From Rebecca billardiae RCC1528 (taxonomy: Eukaryota > Haptophyta), in the NCBI GenBank assembly GCA_965240325.2, contig OZ251229.1, positions 2,790,001 to 2,854,000 on the forward strand: a stretch of DNA of 64,000 nucleotides, in the 5' to 3' direction. The notes under the pieces are model-generated. The model worked only from the letters and a program-made list of their open reading frames with translations, was not told the DNA's origin and searched no databases. How positions within the stretch are numbered: position 1 is the stretch's first letter; every line of letters starts with the position of its first letter. Below, in pieces: positions 20,553 to 30,429 of the stretch. The position numbers were made by a program, and so were the translations under genes.

Positions 20553-22073
20553 TCAGCCGCTGCGGCTGCCCCACTCCGCCGCCTCGTGCGCGCCACTGGA
20601 GTCGGCCGCGCTGCTGCTGTCGAGGCCGCCGCGCGCCGCGCCGACGCCGCTCGGGCGTGCGAGGCGCGTGCCGCCTGCTGGGCCGGTCGCGAGGCCGGCC
20701 GGCGGCAGTGGCGCAGGCGGGCGCAGCATGTTGTCGACGAGAGCGTGTGCGGGCACGCCGCCGCACAGCGCGCGTGCCGCGCCGAGCACGTCCGGAGGCG
20801 CGCGCAGCGCGTGCGCGCAGATGTTGGCCAGCTCGCCGACGCGCTCCGTGCCATACAGCGCGAGCGCCGCGCTGCGGCCCGGCCGGGCGCCGCCGTCGCG
20901 GAGCGCGCCGATGCGGCCGAGCAGCGCTCGGAAGAAGAGCAGGAGCGAGCGGCGCAGCGCGGGCGCGCGCCCAAGCGCGACGTCGACGAAGGCGGGGAAG
21001 AACTCGGCCTCGACGCCGCCGAAGACGCGCGCGAGCATGAGCGAGGCGTCCAGATGCGCCTCGACGCTCGGCGGTGGCGTCCTGCCGCGCAGATCCGACC
21101 GCTGCTGCTCAGCTGTTGCGCCGCGCGCGCTCGGCGCCGGCGGCGCGCCGGGCGCCAGCAGCTCGCACAGGCGCAGCTCGAGCTCAAGCACGTGCACGTA
21201 CTGCCCGGCGCAGCTGAGGCCGTGCCGCCGTGCGCGGCTCTCGGCGTCATCGCCGCACAGCGCGGCGAGCAGCAGCTCGAAGGTTGCGAGGGGCACGCGC
21301 GGCGCGCCGCCGCCCGCGTCGGCAGCCGCGGGCGACGCGCCCGCAGCGGGGGCGCCGCACGCGTGGCACTGCAACGCGAGGCTGAGCGCCGGGAGGAGCC
21401 CGGCGGCGAAGAGCTGCTCGCGCGCGCCCTCGTCCCGCCCGTACGCCACGCGCGTGAGCACGCGCAGCAGCCTGAGCACCGCGCCCTCCTCGCCCGCGTG
21501 CGCGCGCAGCGCGCGCACCATCGCCGGCAGCAGGCCTGAGCCGAGGAGTTCGCGCGCGCTGTGCGCGCACGTCCAGGCGCGCGCGGGCTGAGACTCGAGG
21601 CGGCACAGCGCGTCGGCGAGGCGTGTGCGCGGGCACGCGAGCGACGCGGCGAGGCGCTCCCACCGCGTCGCCGCCACCTCGCACAGCAGCGCCGTGCCGG
21701 GGCAGCGCAGCGGCAGCGCGCCGCCAAAGGCTGTTGCGTGCGCGCACGCCATGCGCTCGAGCAGGGAGGAGGCGCGGCCGGCATGGAAGGCGCGGCACGT
21801 GGCGGCGAGGCTGAGCACGTCTTCTGGCGAGGGGAGCGCCGCGCCGATGCGCTCGATCATGGCCGGCGGCAGCGAGAGCAGCGCGCACGCGCTGCGCGCG
21901 GCGGGCCGCTTCGCGGCGCCACGCGTGCGCGAGCGCGCAGACGCGCCGCCGCGCAGCATGGCGGCGAGCTCGTCAGCGTACGCGCTTGCGCTGGTTCGGT
22001 CTCGCCTGGCCAGTGCCTCGCGAACGAGGGCGTACACTCGGTCGGCCGCGGCGAGCTCCGCGTGCGGCTCCAT
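20553..22073 (-). CDS. F-box protein with helical repeat-like C-terminus
   Basis: A single exon of 506 residues starting MEPHAELAAADRVY. An F-box lies at about residues 64-104 (LSLPPAMIERIGAALPSPED followed by VLSLAATCRAFHAG). F-box proteins bring substrates to SCF ubiquitin ligases. The rest is Leu/Ala-rich and predicted helical, with armadillo-like helices (SGLLPAMVRALRAHAGEE, AAGLLPALSLALQCHA, FFPAFVDVALGRAPALRRSL), probably the substrate-binding part; the target is unknown. The tail after residue 465 is disordered. Third positions are G/C throughout and no intron is seen. The ARM assignment is by eye only. Confidence 0.8.
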   Translation of the reverse strand: MEPHAELAAADRVYALVREALARRDRTSASAYADELAAMLRGGASARSRTRGAAKRPAARSACALLSLPPAMIERIGAALPSPEDVLSLAATCRAFHAGRASSLLERMACAHATAFGGALPLRCPGTALLCEVAATRWERLAASLACPRTRLADALCRLESQPARAWTCAHSARELLGSGLLPAMVRALRAHAGEEGAVLRLLRVLTRVAYGRDEGAREQLFAAGLLPALSLALQCHACGAPAAGASPAAADAGGGAPRVPLATFELLLAALCGDDAESRARRHGLSCAGQYVHVLELELRLCELLAPGAPPAPSARGATAEQQRSDLRGRTPPPSVEAHLDASLMLARVFGGVEAEFFPAFVDVALGRAPALRRSLLLFFRALLGRIGALRDGGARPGRSAALALYGTERVGELANICAHALRAPPDVLGAARALCGGVPAHALVDNMLRPPAPLPPAGLATGPAGGTRLARPSGVGAARGGLDSSSAADSSGAHEAAEWGSRSG

Positions 22074-22602
22074 CGTCCACGTGGACGGCAGTGCAAGTAA
22101 GAAAGGGGGCGGCCGGCAGCGAAGGCAAGGGTGAGCGCTGCTGGATGGAGGTTGAAGCCAAACCCGACGAGCGGCGTACAGGTCGCTGCTTCAACTTTCG
22201 GACCCGATTGCTGTTCACTTTTTGTGCACGATGGCGGCGGCGCCCCCGGGGGTCTGCGGCGCTCGAGATCGCGTCTGGCGGCACCCCCAGGGTGTGCCTG
22301 AGGTACAACCCAGCGGGTATGTACCATTTAGACGACTTTGTTCCACTACCATGTGCCCCACGGACGCCACGAGGTCCACGACGGGGCCGCCGACGGCATG
22401 CTTCAACTTTCAGACCCGCGGGCTCTCAGCGCGCGCGCCGAGTCAGAGCCGCTGTCTGGTGAGCCGTGTGAGTCGGGCTAACGGCATCATGCACTCTAGA
22501 TACCACATACATGCAGCAGACCACCTCAGGGATTCACTAGGCTTCCGCGCCACCGCCAGCCGGCGCTGCGGCTGCGCGGCCAGCACGGTCGACGACGACA
22601 GC
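22074..22602. other. Gap between F-box gene and transposase fragment
   Basis: The left 150 bp is the F-box gene promoter side. CTTCAACTTTC-GGACCCG/CAGACCCG words occur at 22190 and 22404. No coding frame, tRNA or terminal repeat for the neighbouring transposase was found. Confidence 0.4.
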
Positions 22603-24025
22603 TCATACTGACGCGGCGGTGCCCGGCGCGGCCGGCGCCGGCGCCGACTGCTTGCGAGCTTCCGAGCACTCGGCCTTCTTGCACAGCCACCCTCGGAGAT
22701 CGATCTTCTGGCACGTCGGGCAGCGTCTCGCCTTCGCCATCGGGCAGGGTGACACGCCGCACGAGCAGGTCTGGTGACAGCGGTCGAAGCTCGCCTCGAG
22801 CTCAGCAGCAGCTGCCTCCGCCTCCGCCTTCTTCCGCGCACGCTCGGATGCGGCCGCCGCCTTGCGCGCCGCCTCGGCCTCCTTCTGCGCGGTCTGCGCG
22901 GCCTTCTGCGTGTTGATCTCACGCAACGACCACGAGCCATTTTGGCTGTCGAGCCGCGTGTTGTCCGGCTTCGGCGCGGCGAGCTCCACGGCGGGCACTG
23001 GAAGGACACCGAGCTGGTCTGCGAGCTCACCCGGGTCGAACCTCACCGCCTTGCGCACCGCGGCGAGCTCGGCGTCGTGCTCATCACGCTCGCGCACGAG
23101 CTTGGCGGCCTGGCGGCCGGAGTACTCCTTGGCGAGCTCGAGCTTGGCGCGGAGGGCTGGAGCAGTGTTCGAGCGCATCCCCGCAGGCGTGGCTGTGAAC
23201 GCACTAAACGTAGGTGATGCGTGCGCGCCAGAGGGCTCGCCGTCGTCGGCCGAGCGCGCAGCCCCGCGCTCCGGAGTGCTTGGCGCCGCTGCCGGCGCCG
23301 CCGCCGCGAGCGACGCGGCATCGGCCTCCTCCTCTTGCCGCCTGCGCTCCGCCTTCGCCTGTGCGGCATCGAGACGATCCACGAAGTCCTTCCTGTTGAT
23401 CTGGTCCGGGTCCAACACGTTGCCCGTGATGCCCACCTTGCGCCACGCGTTGATGATGTCAAAGGTGTCACACCACGAGAACCACGCACCCGGCGTGGAC
23501 AGCTCCTCACAGCCGCCGAGGATCTGGAGGAACTCGCGGAGGCCGATCGTGGGCTCCTTGCCGTAGCTCGCCGTGTACGCGTGCTTGAAAGACGCCAGGC
23601 CCTTCTGGTATTGCGAGTGGAACTTGTGGTTGTACTGATCGAGAGCCTTCACGGTGCGTGCGGCCGCGCGAGGGCGGAGAGGTGATTGTGCGCGCGTCGC
23701 GCGCGCGCGCCGGGCCGATTGCACGCCAGGTACACCCGGGGCACGCGCGCGCGCCGGAGAGGCGCTGCAGCCGTCCGCGCGCACGGGCGCCTACCTGTAG
23801 CAAGTGCGACGTGTTCGGCTCCTCGGTGAAGATGCGGATGCCGAACTCGGACTCAGCAGTGCCGAGGGCTGCGAGCACGTCCTCCGTGTACCGCGACGAG
23901 TGGTTGTCGAGCAACAGCACGATCGGGAAGGCGATGGGCTCCAGCCCCACAGCCACCAGAGCTGCGTTGAGGTCACCAGACGCGCCGACAGGCCGCCTAG
24001 CCCTGCCGCGCGGCGCCCGCCACAC
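22603..24025 (-). mobile_element. DDE transposase gene fragment (pogo/DDE_1-like), 5' truncated
   Basis: Exon pieces from about 24025-23795 and 23646-22603 join across a 148-bp intron (CAG/GTAGGC...AAG). The first piece has IVLLLDNHSSRYTEDV and EEPNTSHLLQ, and after the junction ALDQYNHKFHSQYQKG; the LDNHxSR and NTSHLLQ-LDQ motifs mark the second half of a DDE_1 (pogo/Tigger type) catalytic domain. The N-terminal DNA-binding half and the first catalytic Asp are absent; upstream sequence is out of frame. The C-terminal 40 residues carry a Cys cluster (CHQTCSCGVSPCPM, CPTCQKIDLRGWLCKKAEC) that may bind zinc, an uncommon tail for this family. No terminal inverted repeats were found, so this is probably a dead copy. 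A domesticated gene cannot be ruled out, because the frame after the truncation is intact. Confidence 0.7.
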
Positions 24026-24390
24026 AGCAGCCGCTGCGCGAGGTGCGTCGCCATCGCCGGGTCTGAAAGACGAAGCAGTCCGAAAAACGAAGCAGCGACC
24101 TGTAACAAATCATATCGCGTCATCATCCCTGGCCAGCGACGCGGAATATTCTCAGCGCAGGACCTCGAATCGCGCGCAAATTTGGCGAATCTGGAGGATG
24201 CTATGTGGATGCCGTGGTCCTACCCCTGATCCATTCCCGGTTCCTTTGATGAGATGTTGTGCATGTGTATGTATGAAATCGGAATTGCGGAGTATCAACT
24301 GTGTGCACGTTATAATAAAACATAGTAAACTGTACCTGCGTGGGTGCGTCGGCTCCTGGGAACCGTTAATATCGGCAAGTTCGCGGGCAT
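24026..24390. other. AT-richer gap upstream of the histidine kinase
   Basis: This is the promoter side of the kinase gene. It contains TAGTAAACTGTAC (near 24328), a 13-bp word also found in the repeat at 41457-41473. No other feature is visible. Confidence 0.4.
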
Positions 24391-27300
24391 ATGGTATGTA
24401 AGCTGATGAAAGGAATACCCGCAAGAGGTAATAGTGAGCGAGGATCAGTCGTTGCCGATGCGGGCCTTCGGGAATCTGACAGGAATCGAAGGTCGCTCGT
24501 GAGCGGGTGGACCTCGGTGGACCCCGACCCGATGAGGTTCTTCCGCCGCGTGCTCTCGGCGCCCGTCGGCACGACGGACAGCAGCCCCGTCTCGCCGGAA
24601 GAAGTGGAGGACTCGCTCAAGATACTCGACGCCAACCGCCCGCTCTTCACACCCCTCTCCGAGCTCGGCGACGCTCGGCTCGAGGAGCAGTTTCGGCTGC
24701 GCATCGCGCTGCCACGTTTGCGGTCCCGCGCCACGCCCGTGTGCGTGCTGCTGCTGATCTACGGCTGGGGCATGTTCGTGTTGGACCGAGTCGAAGGCAA
24801 TGCATGGCGATTCAGAACCGCACGGGAGCTAGCGAGTGCCGTGGTCGGGCTCGTCTGCCTGGCCGCGATCGCGCTCTGCGAGCGGCACGGCGATGCACGC
24901 GCTCCGTTTGCGCTGCGGTATGCCGTAGTGGATGGCATCGTGGCGATCGGGGTGTCGATCGTGATGGTGGTACTCGCGCTGAGCCTCGCGTGTGAGCCCC
25001 GCCGCGACGGGCAGCCGCTCGCTCCGTGCGAGGCCTACGGCTGGCTCCGATTCTGGGTGCTGCTGGTCGAGGGCGTCGTGCCGCTGCGGCCGCTCACGCA
25101 CGCGTGCTTCGTCGCGTCGGCGCTCGCGAGCGTGACCGCGTACATCGTGACGCACCCGACCTGGGCGGACTTTGAGTACGAGGGCATCTTCCTCACCTTC
25201 TCCAGCATGCTCGTCATGTTCGGCATCGCCGTCACGCTGGGCCGATCGCAGCGCGCCAACTTCCACCACGTGCGCGTGATCGCTCGCAGCGCGCGCGAGC
25301 TGATCATCTCGGAGCAGGACGAGGCGCGCGCGGAGCTCGCGCTGCGCACGGTCGAGGCGGCGAAGCACGCGCGCTCGCGCGTCATCCGCGTCGCCATGCA
25401 CGACCTGCGCTCGCCGCTCCTCGCCGTGCACAACGCCGCCGACACGCTCGGCGAGCTGCCGGCTGACAAGACGGTGGCGTCCGAGGAGGTGCGCGAGTGC
25501 GCGCGAGTGCTCAGCACGTGCTCCTCGCTGATGGACTCGATCACGAACGACATGATCGACTTTGAGAACATCGAGTCGGGCAGGCTGAAGCTCCTCCGCG
25601 CGCCCTTCAAGCTCGAGCAGCTGCTCGACGCGGTCTCGCTCACCTACTCGGCGACCGCGGAGGCCAAGGGCGTGCGCATCGACGTGCAGCGCGTGCCGCC
25701 TGAGCTGCGCGCGGTCAAGTACATGGGCGACGCGCGTCGGTGCGCGCGGCGCGCGGGCGTGCGCGCGCGCCGACGCGGCGCGTGGGAAGCGCGGCCGGGC
25801 CCGCGAGTCCCGGCGCGCGCGCGCTCGGCGGCGTTGCGCGCGCTCGCACGCGCGCTCACACACCGCTCGCGCGCGCCCGCGGCACGCGCGGCCCTCGCGC
25901 CGCCTCTGGCGCCGCCGCTGGCTCATCCGCCCATCAGGCTGCAGCAGTGCCTCAACAATGGCGTGAGCAACGCGATCAAGTTCACCGGCCGCGGCGGCAC
26001 CGTCACCGTGCGCGTGCACGCCCGCGAGGCCGTCCTGAGCCGCGACGCCGTCGAGGGGAGCCAGGGCGAGGGCAGCAGCCAATCAAACGCTCGCTCGTGC
26101 TCGCACGTGAGCTCGACGCACGTGCACTTCAGCCTCGCGAGCGGCGCGCGCTCCAGCAGCGCCTCCAGCTCACACGCGACCCGCTCGAGCCGGCGCAACA
26201 ACTCCAGCCGGCGCACGCGCGAGACATCCTCGCCCATCAGCTCGATCCGAACGAGCGTCGGGTCAGAGCTGAGCGCGCGCTCGGAGCACGCCGACTGCGG
26301 CAAGCTGGACGAGCTGGTCGTCAGCGTGGTGGACACGGGCGTCGGGCTGAGCGAGGGCGAGCTGGTTGCGCTGAACAGCGACGAGCTCTTCGGGGAGGTG
26401 GGCAAGGGCCAGCTCGCGGGGCTGGGCGGCACCGGCCTCGGGCTGAGCATCACGCGCCGGCTGCTGCGCATGCACAACCGATCTCGGCTAGAGATAGAGA
26501 GCGCCGGCCATGGGCACGGCACCGAGTTTGGCATGCACCTGCGCCTCCGGCGCGCCGAGGCCCTGCCGCCGATGGCGGAGATGGACGAGACGGAAGACCA
26601 GGACCAAGCGTCGAGGCCGTCCTCCGCCTGGGCCGAGCCGGAGCCGGAGCCGGACGAGCCCACGCACACAACGCACTCGCCTGCACGGCACAGCAGGGCG
26701 CTTCCCAGCGGCATCGCCGCGGCGCTGCACTCGCTGCCGGGCGCGTGCGAGGATGAGCTCGGCCCGGCGCTCGGCCGACCCCGCCATCGCACGATGGACA
26801 GCTCGGACTTTGAGCTCGCTGCGACCCCGTACACGAGCGCGCGTGCCCGCCCGCAGTCGATGGCGGACTCGATGTCCGCGGTGCCGGGGGCAGCGCCGAT
26901 CGGACGAAACGCCCAGCACGGCGCTCTGGAACGGGCGGGCGTTCGTGAGCAGGAGCAGCCAGAGCCGCTGCGCCAGTCGAGGCACGCCGCCGCGCCTCCC
27001 CTGGTCGCCGCCAGGCAGCTGCCGCCTTCGCGTGTCACTGCGGTGGCCACGCGCGCAGCGCACTCGCGCGTGATGGCGGGCACTGAGCTGCAGCGGCCGC
27101 CCGGAGCCGCTGTCGCATCAGAGGCCGGCACTGCGAGCCCGCCGCCTCACACGCCGCCCACCCGCACGGCTGAGCTCGAGAGTTCGGCAGGTGCAGGCGG
27201 CGGCGCTGCGGCAGACCCCTCGGCACCGCCGACGGCAGCACCGGCGGCCGACGCCCCCGCGGCGCGCGAGCCAGCTGCGGCTGAGCTGCGTGTGCTCCAT

Positions 27301-27980
27301 GTCGAGGTGTGCGCGCGCACGCAGTCAAAAGCGCCGAGCGCGCGCTCGGCTGCGCCTGCGCCGGGCCCGCGCCGCGCACCTCCATGCGCGCCGAGCGCTC
27401 GATCCCTCACCTCCCAACCCTGCGCCCTCCGCCCGATCCGAACGGCCGTCGGCCGCGCGCGCCGTGCACAGGACGACAAGCTGCTGCGGCGCACGATGGA
27501 GCTCAAGCTCTTCCGCCGGCTCGGCATCTCCTTCGACGTGGCCGAGGACGGTCAGGAGGCCATCGAGCTGATCGAGGCCAGGGGCACCGAGTACTACCAG
27601 ATCATTCTGATGGACAACCAGGTGCGTGCGCCCGCGCGCGCGCGATGGTGCGGCAGGCGGGGCCGTCGCGTGCGCCCCGCTCGCTCGCCTCCGAGCCGCG
27701 CCGGGCTGTCGCGCCCACGCGCTGACTCACACGGCCGCGCCGTCGTCGCCGCGTGCGCGCAACGCAGATGCCGCGTGTGACGGGGGCGGAGGCGACCCGC
27801 TGGCTGCGCAGCTTCGGCTTCCGGGGCCTGATTGTAGGGCTCACGGGTGACCCGCAGGGCAGCCCCGCCCGCGACGACTTTGGCATGTCCGGGCTGGACC
27901 TCAACCTGGACAAGGATCGCGCGGGCATGCAGAAGGTGCAGGAGGTCGTGGCCAGCTACCAGCAGCGCCACTGCAAGTAA
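24391..27980 (+). CDS. Membrane hybrid sensor histidine kinase with receiver domain
   Basis: Exons 24391-25739, 25938-27306, 27472-27621 and 27768-27980 give about 1026 residues. Five or six membrane segments span roughly residues 115-290. The dimerisation helix carries the phospho-accepting His337 (RVAMHDLRSPLLAVHNAAD). Intron 1 (198 bp) lies just before the N box (QQCLNNGVSNAIKFT); the G1 box VVDTGVGLS and G2 box GGTGLGLSI follow, so the ATPase site looks complete. A long Ala/Pro/Ser linker leads to the receiver (LRVLHVE-DDKLLRRTM, IILMDNQ-MPRVTG), with phospho-acceptor Asp954 and a Lys in NLDKD. Introns 2 (165 bp) and 3 (146 bp) split the receiver exactly at HVE/DDK and DNQ/MPR. No known extracytosolic sensor domain is seen, so the signal is unknown. 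Start is uncertain: 24391 ATG is followed by GTATGTAAG, which looks like a splice donor; the ATG at 24532 is the alternative. Confidence 0.9.
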
Positions 27981-28147
27981 CGACGAGCCACGTGGGCCCA
28001 GCGCCGCCAGCGCGGGCGCCGCCGGCAGCGGCGCGCGACTGTGACGTCGTCACCGTCGCGCCATCACTAGTGACGACGATAGACGCGCGGCGCGCCGAGC
28101 CGTAGCTATACGTATGTACTGCTAGCTGCTAGATGTACTGATGTAGT

Positions 28148-28186
28148 GGCCACGCATGTGCTCGTCGGACGAGCACATGCGTGGCC
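28148..28186. repeat. Perfect 19-bp inverted repeat with 1-nt centre
   Basis: The arms GGCCACGCATGTGCTCGTC and GACGAGCACATGCGTGGCC are exact reverse complements separated by a single G. It lies 168 bp past the histidine kinase stop codon. It could form a cruciform or an RNA hairpin in the 3' untranslated region. Being uninterrupted, it looks recent or selected. Confidence 0.9.
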
Positions 28187-28335
28187 TCGTCGGGGCAGCA
28201 AGCCGCGCGCTCGTGACGCAGCCCCGACGGGAGCCTGCTGCAGACCTGCTATGATAGTGCTGGTTGCGAGCGCTGCGGCAGCACTTTCATTGCCGAAGCC
28301 AAACCGAAGCATCAAAGTGACCAAGGTGATGAACA

Positions 28336-28390
28336 CATACAGTTTACTAAGAATAAGAGACGCACACAGCTCACAGGCAGGCGAGATTAC
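28336..28390. repeat. Dispersed ~53-bp repeat, copy 1
   Basis: This stretch, from near CAGTTTACTAAGAATAAGAG to CAGGCAGGCGAGATTAC, recurs in reverse complement at 41418-41473 with only two small indels. It lies 210 bp upstream of the subtilase ATG. Confidence 0.8.
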
Positions 28391-28599
28391 AATAATCATT
28401 TGGGGCAACCGCCGTCCGCCGCCTCCGCGCGGGAAATTTCGGTGAGACGTCGAGTCCAGCCACTGGAGCAAGCTGATTGGAGCCCTTGCACGCCCGGGTG
28501 TCAAGCCGGTAAGTTGCCGGTGCACCGCGTGAACTTCAAGGGCCGGCCGTGAAGATTCGCACAGCAGAAGGCGCCGCTGCCCAACGCCCCGCCGCCGGC

Positions 28600-30429
28600 A
28601 TGCACGCGACGAGGAGCACGGCGCTGGTGGCGGCGCTCACGGCGGCGCTCGCCTCCGCGCAGGACAGCCGGCCGTACATCGTGAGCTTCTCCCCGACCCT
28701 CCTCGACGGCCTCCCGCTCGGCGACGCCAAGGTCGACAACCGCGACGGCCGCGTGCGCGAGCTGATCAGGGCGGCGCCCGACGAGAGCGTCGTGCTGCGC
28801 CGCCACTTCTCGCGGCTGCTCAACGGGTTCGCGGGCAACCTGACCACCGCGGGGCGGCTCTACTTTATCACCCAGGGCGCCGCGGTCGAGGAGGACACGG
28901 GCGCCGTCAAGCAGGCCCCCGAGAGCTGGGGCCTCGACCGGATCGACCAAACCGACCTGCCGCTCGACGGCGCGACGTACGGCGGCCGCGGCACGGGCGA
29001 CGGCGCGCACGTCTTCATCGTGGACACGGGGATCAACTCGGGGCACGACGCGTTCGCCGGCCGGCTGGGCAACGGCGTCGACTTCGTCGACAACGACGAC
29101 GACCCGGAGGACTGTGACGGACACGGGACGCACTGCGCGGGCACGGCCGCGGGCGCGCAGTTTGGCGTCGCCGACCTCGCGACCGTGCACGGCGTGCGCG
29201 TGCTCAACTGCGACGGCGTGGGCAGCTTCGGCGACCTAATCGAGGCGCTCGAGTGGATCGCGGAGCACCCGTCCTCGCGCAAGGTCGCCTCCCTCTCGCT
29301 CGCCGGCAGCCGCTCGGACGCCGTGAACTCGGCGGTGCAGGGCCTCGTGGACGCGGGTGTCGTGGTGGTCGCGGCCGCGGGCAACAACGGCGGCGACGCG
29401 TGCAACTACTCGCCCGCGTCGGCGAGCGCGGCGATCACCGTCGGCGCCACGCGGATCGACGACGAGGCCGCGGCGTACACCAACGCCGGCTCGTGCGTCG
29501 ACATCCTCGCGCCGGGCACCGCGATCACCTCCGCATGGGTCGGCGGCTCGTCTGCACGCGAGACGATCTCTGGGACTTCGATGGCGGCGCCGCACGTGGC
29601 CGGCGTGGCGGCGCAGACGTTCACGCGGCTGGGCTCGGGCGCGAGCCCGAGCAGCGTGCGCTCGGCGATCCTCTCCGACGCGGTGAGCGGCACCATCACC
29701 GACTCGAGCGACTCCGAGGCCGCGCCCAACCGCAACAACCCGAACCTCTTTGTGCAGCACGACGGCGCCGCGCCGAGCGGGCCGGCGCCCGCGCCCGTGC
29801 CGCCGTCGCCGCCGAGCGCGCCGCCCTCGCCCGCGGGCTCGGTCGCGACGGTGACCATCGACGCGGACGCGTACCCGAGCGACATCTCGTGGACGATCTA
29901 CGACATGAGCGACGACGCGCCCGCCGAGCTCGTCAGCGGCGCCTTCGCCAACGGCGCGCTCCCCCTGGCGAGCCGCACGTGGGACGTACCGCTGCCGCGG
30001 GAAGTGGCGGACTTCCGGTTCACCATCTTCGACGCGCAGGGCGACGGGCTGTGCTGCCGGTATGGCCTCGGCCGGTGGGAGGTGCGCGTGGACGGCGTGC
30101 AGGTGGGCGAAGGGCGCGTGTTCACCGACACGGACGGCGTCGACTTCCGAGCCGCGCAGCCGTCCACGCCGCCCGCGCCGCCGTCGATCCCGCCGTCCTC
30201 GCCCGCGCCGCCGCCGCCGCTGCCGCCCGGCGGGCTGGCGGACCTGCTACCAGGCCTCGACCTGGCGGGCGCGATCGCCGTGATCGTCGGCGGCGCGGTG
30301 CTGTGCGCGCTCGGCGCGTGTGCTGCGGTCTGCCTGTGCCGCCGACGAGCCGCGCAGCAGTCCGGCGCGCAGGGCCGCAGCGAGCAGGGCCGCAGCGCAG
30401 GGGCCACGTGGAAGCCTGGGAGGCAGTGA
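28600..30429 (+). CDS. Membrane-anchored subtilisin-like serine protease (S8, proteinase K type)
   Basis: One exon, 609 residues from the ATG at 28600. The first 20 residues (MHATRSTALVAALTAALASA) are a signal peptide. An inhibitor-I9-like propeptide follows (PYIVSFSPTLLDG... LLNGFAGNLT). The protease domain has the triad Asp142 (FIVDTGIN), His175 (DGHGTHCAG) and Ser327 (GTSMAAPHVAG), with the oxyanion Asn in AAAGNNGG. A proline-rich hinge (PPSPPSAPPSP) leads to a beta-rich domain with IFDAQGDGLCCRYGLGRWEV, a module I know from algal and oomycete secreted proteins, then a second Pro stretch, a membrane helix (IAVIVGGAVLCALGACAAVC) and a short basic tail. It is therefore expected on the plasma membrane or an endomembrane, facing out. 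All catalytic residues are present, so it should be active. Confidence 0.93.
   Translation: MHATRSTALVAALTAALASAQDSRPYIVSFSPTLLDGLPLGDAKVDNRDGRVRELIRAAPDESVVLRRHFSRLLNGFAGNLTTAGRLYFITQGAAVEEDTGAVKQAPESWGLDRIDQTDLPLDGATYGGRGTGDGAHVFIVDTGINSGHDAFAGRLGNGVDFVDNDDDPEDCDGHGTHCAGTAAGAQFGVADLATVHGVRVLNCDGVGSFGDLIEALEWIAEHPSSRKVASLSLAGSRSDAVNSAVQGLVDAGVVVVAAAGNNGGDACNYSPASASAAITVGATRIDDEAAAYTNAGSCVDILAPGTAITSAWVGGSSARETISGTSMAAPHVAGVAAQTFTRLGSGASPSSVRSAILSDAVSGTITDSSDSEAAPNRNNPNLFVQHDGAAPSGPAPAPVPPSPPSAPPSPAGSVATVTIDADAYPSDISWTIYDMSDDAPAELVSGAFANGALPLASRTWDVPLPREVADFRFTIFDAQGDGLCCRYGLGRWEVRVDGVQVGEGRVFTDTDGVDFRAAQPSTPPAPPSIPPSSPAPPPPLPPGGLADLLPGLDLAGAIAVIVGGAVLCALGACAAVCLCRRRAAQQSGAQGRSEQGRSAGATWKPGRQ

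Larger units (their letters stand above)
27981..28599. other. Gap between histidine kinase and subtilase genes
   Basis: It contains a perfect hairpin at 28148-28186 and a dispersed repeat at 28336-28390, given separately. No coding frame is visible. Confidence 0.5.
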
